From: a virus
Reading direction: 5' to 3' (one strand)
IMG/VR virus record: IMGVR_UViG_3300027852_000116
Span: 1-35,520 of that record
Length of the DNA stretch: 35,520 nt
Shown: positions 33,684 through 35,520 of the stretch, in pieces
Layout: the number at the start of each line of letters is the position of its first letter
Numbering within the stretch: position 1 is the stretch's first letter
Position numbers and translations under genes: made by a program
Notes under the pieces: model-generated
Databases searched by the model: none
The model's input: only the letters and a program-made list of their open reading frames with translations
What the model was told of the DNA's origin: nothing

Positions 33684-34285
33684 ACTCGCACCCCCATAAT
33701 ACGGAATTTGCCGTACTCCGAGTTCCCGGTGCAACCGTTTTCCGCGTTCACACTATCAACAAAAACCGTTAAATCCTTGCCGTTGGTTGCCGCTTTTAAA
33801 TAGTCGGCTCGAACCGCCCCGCCGTTGGTGAATTTTACGAATTGAAATGGCTTGGTTTTTGTTCCGGGGGAACTTAGACACGGTTCCGCCTCGACGGTTC
33901 TGCATGAGTTTGGCGCGTTAAACGGAGCCTTTACCCTATCGAGGTCGGGCAGCGTGCCCTTATAGTCGACCCGCAATTGCGTTTTAGGATCGTAAGTCCC
34001 GTCAGGTAGGTAAGTGTCCGCCCAGTGCATTCTATGACCATCGGTGGCGGTCGCTATGCCGTTTTTCACATGAATGTAGTGCGTGAATTCTCGGACGTCT
34101 TTAATACCGCACGCCATACCTACCCCTTGCTCGGCGGATTTAGCTTTTTTCGGTAACGCGGGAGCGAAAAAATTTAAAAGTTTATCAAGTTGTTTGCCGG
34201 GCGGCACGCGATCGTCCTGCTTCATGGCAAGAACTGCTTGGTATGCCGCCTTTCGACTGAATTTGTCTAAAGTCGCTAGTTTCAT
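33680..34285 (-). CDS. Sliding-clamp-like processivity protein, putative
   Basis: 201 residues directly upstream of the polymerase and overlapping it by ATGA. The centre reads HVKNGIATATDGHRMHWADT, then LPDGTYDPKTQL and YKGTLPDLDRVKAP. The ATDGHR (80-85) and PDxDRV motifs recall beta-clamp domains (an ATDGHRL-type motif is common there). The last part has VRADYLKAATNGKDLTVFVD and ends in a strand FRIMGVRV, similar to phage clamp-like proteins. It is too short for a three-domain clamp, so it would need to oligomerise or act as a single-domain accessory. The N-terminal 50 residues are helical and basic. The similarity is motif-level, from memory. Confidence 0.55.
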   Translation of the reverse strand: MKLATLDKFSRKAAYQAVLAMKQDDRVPPGKQLDKLLNFFAPALPKKAKSAEQGVGMACGIKDVREFTHYIHVKNGIATATDGHRMHWADTYLPDGTYDPKTQLRVDYKGTLPDLDRVKAPFNAPNSCRTVEAEPCLSSPGTKTKPFQFVKFTNGGAVRADYLKAATNGKDLTVFVDSVNAENGCTGNSEYGKFRIMGVRV

Positions 34286-34524
34286 AGTCCATCCTCCTCG
34301 ATTGCTTCGGGTGTCAGTGCGGTATTCTTGCCCCAGATAAATGCGATAGCAGCGAACGTTGCCTTGATCTTATGCTTGCCGACTTGGAGAATATACGTGC
34401 CGTTATGGGCGAACCGTGGGGCGGCGCTTTTGACTCGGGTTTTAATCAGCGAGTCGTTATGGCTAAGGACAAAATCGCCCCTCAAATCGACGTGCTGTTT
34501 TCCTTGCTTTTTATAGAAATACAT
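34282..34524 (-). CDS. Small hypothetical protein in the replication operon
   Basis: 80 residues from ATG 34524 (MYFYKKQGKQHVDLRGDFVL), one base after the stop of the upstream gene, with GAGGG 8 bases before it. A longer frame from 34575 would overlap that gene by about 50 bases and is less likely. The protein is basic and beta-rich, with HNGTYILQVGKHKIKATFAA in the centre and an acidic end EAIEEDGL. I do not recognise a family. The stop overlaps the clamp-like start as ATGA, so it is co-translated with the replication genes. Confidence 0.6.
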   Translation of the reverse strand: MYFYKKQGKQHVDLRGDFVLSHNDSLIKTRVKSAAPRFAHNGTYILQVGKHKIKATFAAIAFIWGKNTALTPEAIEEDGL

Positions 34525-34525
34525 G

Positions 34526-34717
34526 TCAAATGCCCTCGAGTGCCGAAGCCGGAAAGCGCATTTTCCCCCACGCACCCGGACGAGTTCGATTGTCTATCTC
34601 CAAATCTCCAACTATAGCCCCGCATTGGGCGCACCATCGAACAACTTTTTCGGAGTCGTCCCAGCTAGGGTGAATTCGGGTAATTACTTGGAGGTCATGT
34701 TCGTTGTCTTTACACAT
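34526..34717 (-). CDS. Small zinc-ribbon-type protein of the replication operon
   Basis: 63 residues with a CxxC knuckle VVRWCAQCGAIVGDLEIDNR (Cys29, Cys32) and an N-terminal MCKDNEHDLQ that could supply Cys2 and His7 as further ligands. Small proteins with a C-HD-WCxxCGA pattern are frequent in phage early regions and have no assigned function. It starts 20 bases after a strong minus-strand terminator and its ribosome site is weak, so its expression may depend on terminator readthrough or an unseen promoter. Confidence 0.6.
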   Translation of the reverse strand: MCKDNEHDLQVITRIHPSWDDSEKVVRWCAQCGAIVGDLEIDNRTRPGAWGKMRFPASALEGI

Positions 34718-34736
34718 ATTTTGGGAGCCCTACGTT

Positions 34737-34768
34737 AAAAAGGCCGCCCGTCGTATTGACCCGGCGGC
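34737..34768 (-). terminator. Rho-independent terminator on the minus strand
   Basis: Read on the minus strand, GCCGCC (34768-34763) pairs with GGCGGC (34748-34743), with an inner GTC/GAC pair (34760-34758 with 34752-34750) around AATAC, followed by C and five T (34741-34737). It lies 10 bases after the stop of the DNA-binding protein gene. The stem is GC-rich and only the minus-strand side has a T run. Confidence 0.8.
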
Positions 34769-34778
34769 GAAGTGGTGA

Positions 34779-35348
34779 TTACCGCTGAGGCATGAAATTA
34801 TGCGCCTGCTGCGGTTGACCGCCACCAAATGCGCGAGAAGTATCAACTCCGCTGCCGCCAAAGTTCTGGCGTTGGGCATTTGCGCTTGCAATGATCGAGA
34901 ACGCATCAAGACCGGTCGCGATACCTTTGTTGCCTGCTTTGTCGTACTCATAACAGTGAAGCAAAACATCAACCTGCTGGCCGCCATATAGCGCCTGTCC
35001 GTATTGCATTGGGTCGAGACGTTGACCGTTTTCGTCGTAAACGTCTGGCAGGCGTTGAGTGTTACAGTTTAGAACCGCCCAGCCGTTGTACATGCCGTTA
35101 AATTCGGTCGGCATAGCTTGGCCAATCGGCATGCGTCCGCCTTGCGGCAGTACGCCTTGGAATTTCGACTGCTGCAGCGACGTATTAGCCAACGATTGAA
35201 ACAGAGCAAGATCGGGGCTGTTCGGGTTACAAACGACCTTGAGCGAGTATTTCGGCGATCCATCTTGGTTCTTATCGGGTCGAGTAATTCCGTCCCAAAC
35301 AACAAAACAGCCGAGTATCTTTACGTGAGTATCATCAAATTGTGGCAT
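34779..35348 (-). CDS. Phage single-stranded DNA-binding protein (DUF2815-like), putative
   Basis: 189 residues. Supporting pattern: an OB-fold-like opening (VKILGCFVVWDGITRPDKNQ, then SPKYSLKVVCN), a helix (FQSLANTSLQQSKFQ), a beta-rich middle (MYNGWAVLNCNTQRLPDVYD) and YDKAGNKGIATGLDAFSIIA, followed by a Gly-, Gln- and Asn-rich tail FGGGQPQQAHNFM. This matches, from memory, phage ssDNA-binding proteins encoded next to PolA-type polymerases. It lacks the acidic tip of bacterial SSB. AGAGGAAA precedes ATG 35348, a strong ribosome site. A terminator right after the stop suggests separate high-level expression, as expected for a stoichiometric DNA-binding protein. Confidence 0.6.
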   Translation of the reverse strand: MPQFDDTHVKILGCFVVWDGITRPDKNQDGSPKYSLKVVCNPNSPDLALFQSLANTSLQQSKFQGVLPQGGRMPIGQAMPTEFNGMYNGWAVLNCNTQRLPDVYDENGQRLDPMQYGQALYGGQQVDVLLHCYEYDKAGNKGIATGLDAFSIIASANAQRQNFGGSGVDTSRAFGGGQPQQAHNFMPQR

Positions 35349-35379
35349 TTTTATTTCCTCTATTTAGTAAGTTTAAGTT

Positions 35380-35520
35380 TTATTCGAAATCTTTGTATAA
35401 GTTGCCGCCGACGCTCAACCCTTCGGGTAGGCTCGTAATGCCCGTGCCTTCAAGGTCTAAGTTGCCGCCGACGCTCAACCCTTCGGGTAGGCTCGTAATG
35501 CCCGTGCCTCGAAGGTATAA
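35380..35520 (-). CDS. Leucine-rich-repeat protein, C-terminal fragment (cut by window edge)
   Basis: The minus strand from the right edge encodes 46 residues ending in TAA at 35380-35382. They consist of 20-residue units: LYLRGTGITSLPEGLSVGGN, LDLEGTGITSLPEGLSVGGN, then LYKDFE and the stop. The LxLxGTGITSLPEGL pattern is a bacterial-type leucine-rich repeat, so the missing N-terminal part probably contains more units. The array stops just after starting another unit, with no C-terminal cap. It lies 31 bases upstream of the DNA-binding protein in the same direction. LRR proteins bind other proteins; the target is unknown. Only the C terminus is in the window, so length, signal peptide and start cannot be judged. 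Confidence 0.75.
   Translation of the reverse strand, partial: LYLRGTGITSLPEGLSVGGNLDLEGTGITSLPEGLSVGGNLYKDFE
35401..35520 (-). repeat. Two tandem 60-bp coding repeats of the LRR gene
   Basis: 35401-35460 and 35461-35520 are tandem copies, identical at 57 of 60 positions (differences at positions 50, 51 and 57 of the unit). Each unit encodes one 20-residue leucine-rich repeat on the minus strand. The second copy runs to the window edge, so more copies may follow. Such high DNA identity points to recent duplication or ongoing copy-number change by recombination or slippage. Confidence 0.9.

Noticed and set aside
35401-35520. Possible CRISPR or attachment-site repeats
   Set aside because: The 60-bp copies are directly adjacent with no spacers and encode leucine-rich repeats in frame.

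Overview
The window is part of a tailed double-stranded DNA phage or prophage genome (Caudoviricetes) with a contractile tail, so a myovirus by morphology. Several features point to a Gram-negative host: a lambda/Mu-type morphogenesis module, a Gram-negative style signal peptide, an M15 endolysin without an export signal, and strong Shine-Dalgarno sites. The host cannot be named from sequence alone. No integrase, transposase, repressor, tRNA, CRISPR array or rRNA is visible, so lifestyle is undecided. Gene functions are assigned from motifs and remembered family patterns; no database search was run.

Plus strand, 104-15507, packaging and head. The order is lambda-like: small terminase, a DNA methyltransferase wedged between the terminase subunits, large terminase (GpA type), a gpW-like joiner, portal (gpB), then S49 protease with a nested scaffold (gpC/Nu3), decoration protein (gpD) and major capsid protein (gpE). 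About 6 kb of extra genes separates portal from protease (6281-12799). They include an exported-looking protein, a 54-residue zinc ribbon hidden in overlaps, and three large beta-rich virion-type proteins. A strong terminator follows the capsid gene (15524-15554).

Plus strand, 15578-29373, connector and tail. Connector and terminator-like proteins are followed by a Mu-like contractile tail: sheath, tube, two overlapping tail assembly chaperone frames (likely joined by a -1 frameshift), tape measure, gpN-like circularisation/baseplate protein, hub (gp44-like), spike (gp45-like with an HxH tip), gp46, gp47 and gp48 homologues, and a pectate-lyase-type tailspike. A structured leader (18954-19031) lies between tube and chaperone. 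A lysis cassette follows (29373-30729): M15 peptidase, three-TM holin, a one-TM protein and a small soluble protein. After it comes a membrane-protein reading frame with no usable start (about 30731-30960).

Minus strand, 35520-30923, DNA metabolism, convergent with the structural genes. In order of transcription: the C-terminal end of a leucine-rich-repeat protein encoded by 60-bp tandem DNA repeats (cut by the window edge), a single-strand DNA-binding-type protein, a terminator, two small proteins, a sliding-clamp-like protein, a family A DNA polymerase with a four-cysteine insertion, and a MazG-like nucleotide pyrophosphohydrolase. Most junctions overlap by 1 to 16 bases, which implies translational coupling.

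Most worth following up: the LRR gene at the right edge, the accessory virion block between portal and protease, the methyltransferase with a collapsed ParB-like N terminus, the frameshift and leader elements at the chaperone genes, and the broken membrane frame after the lysis cassette.
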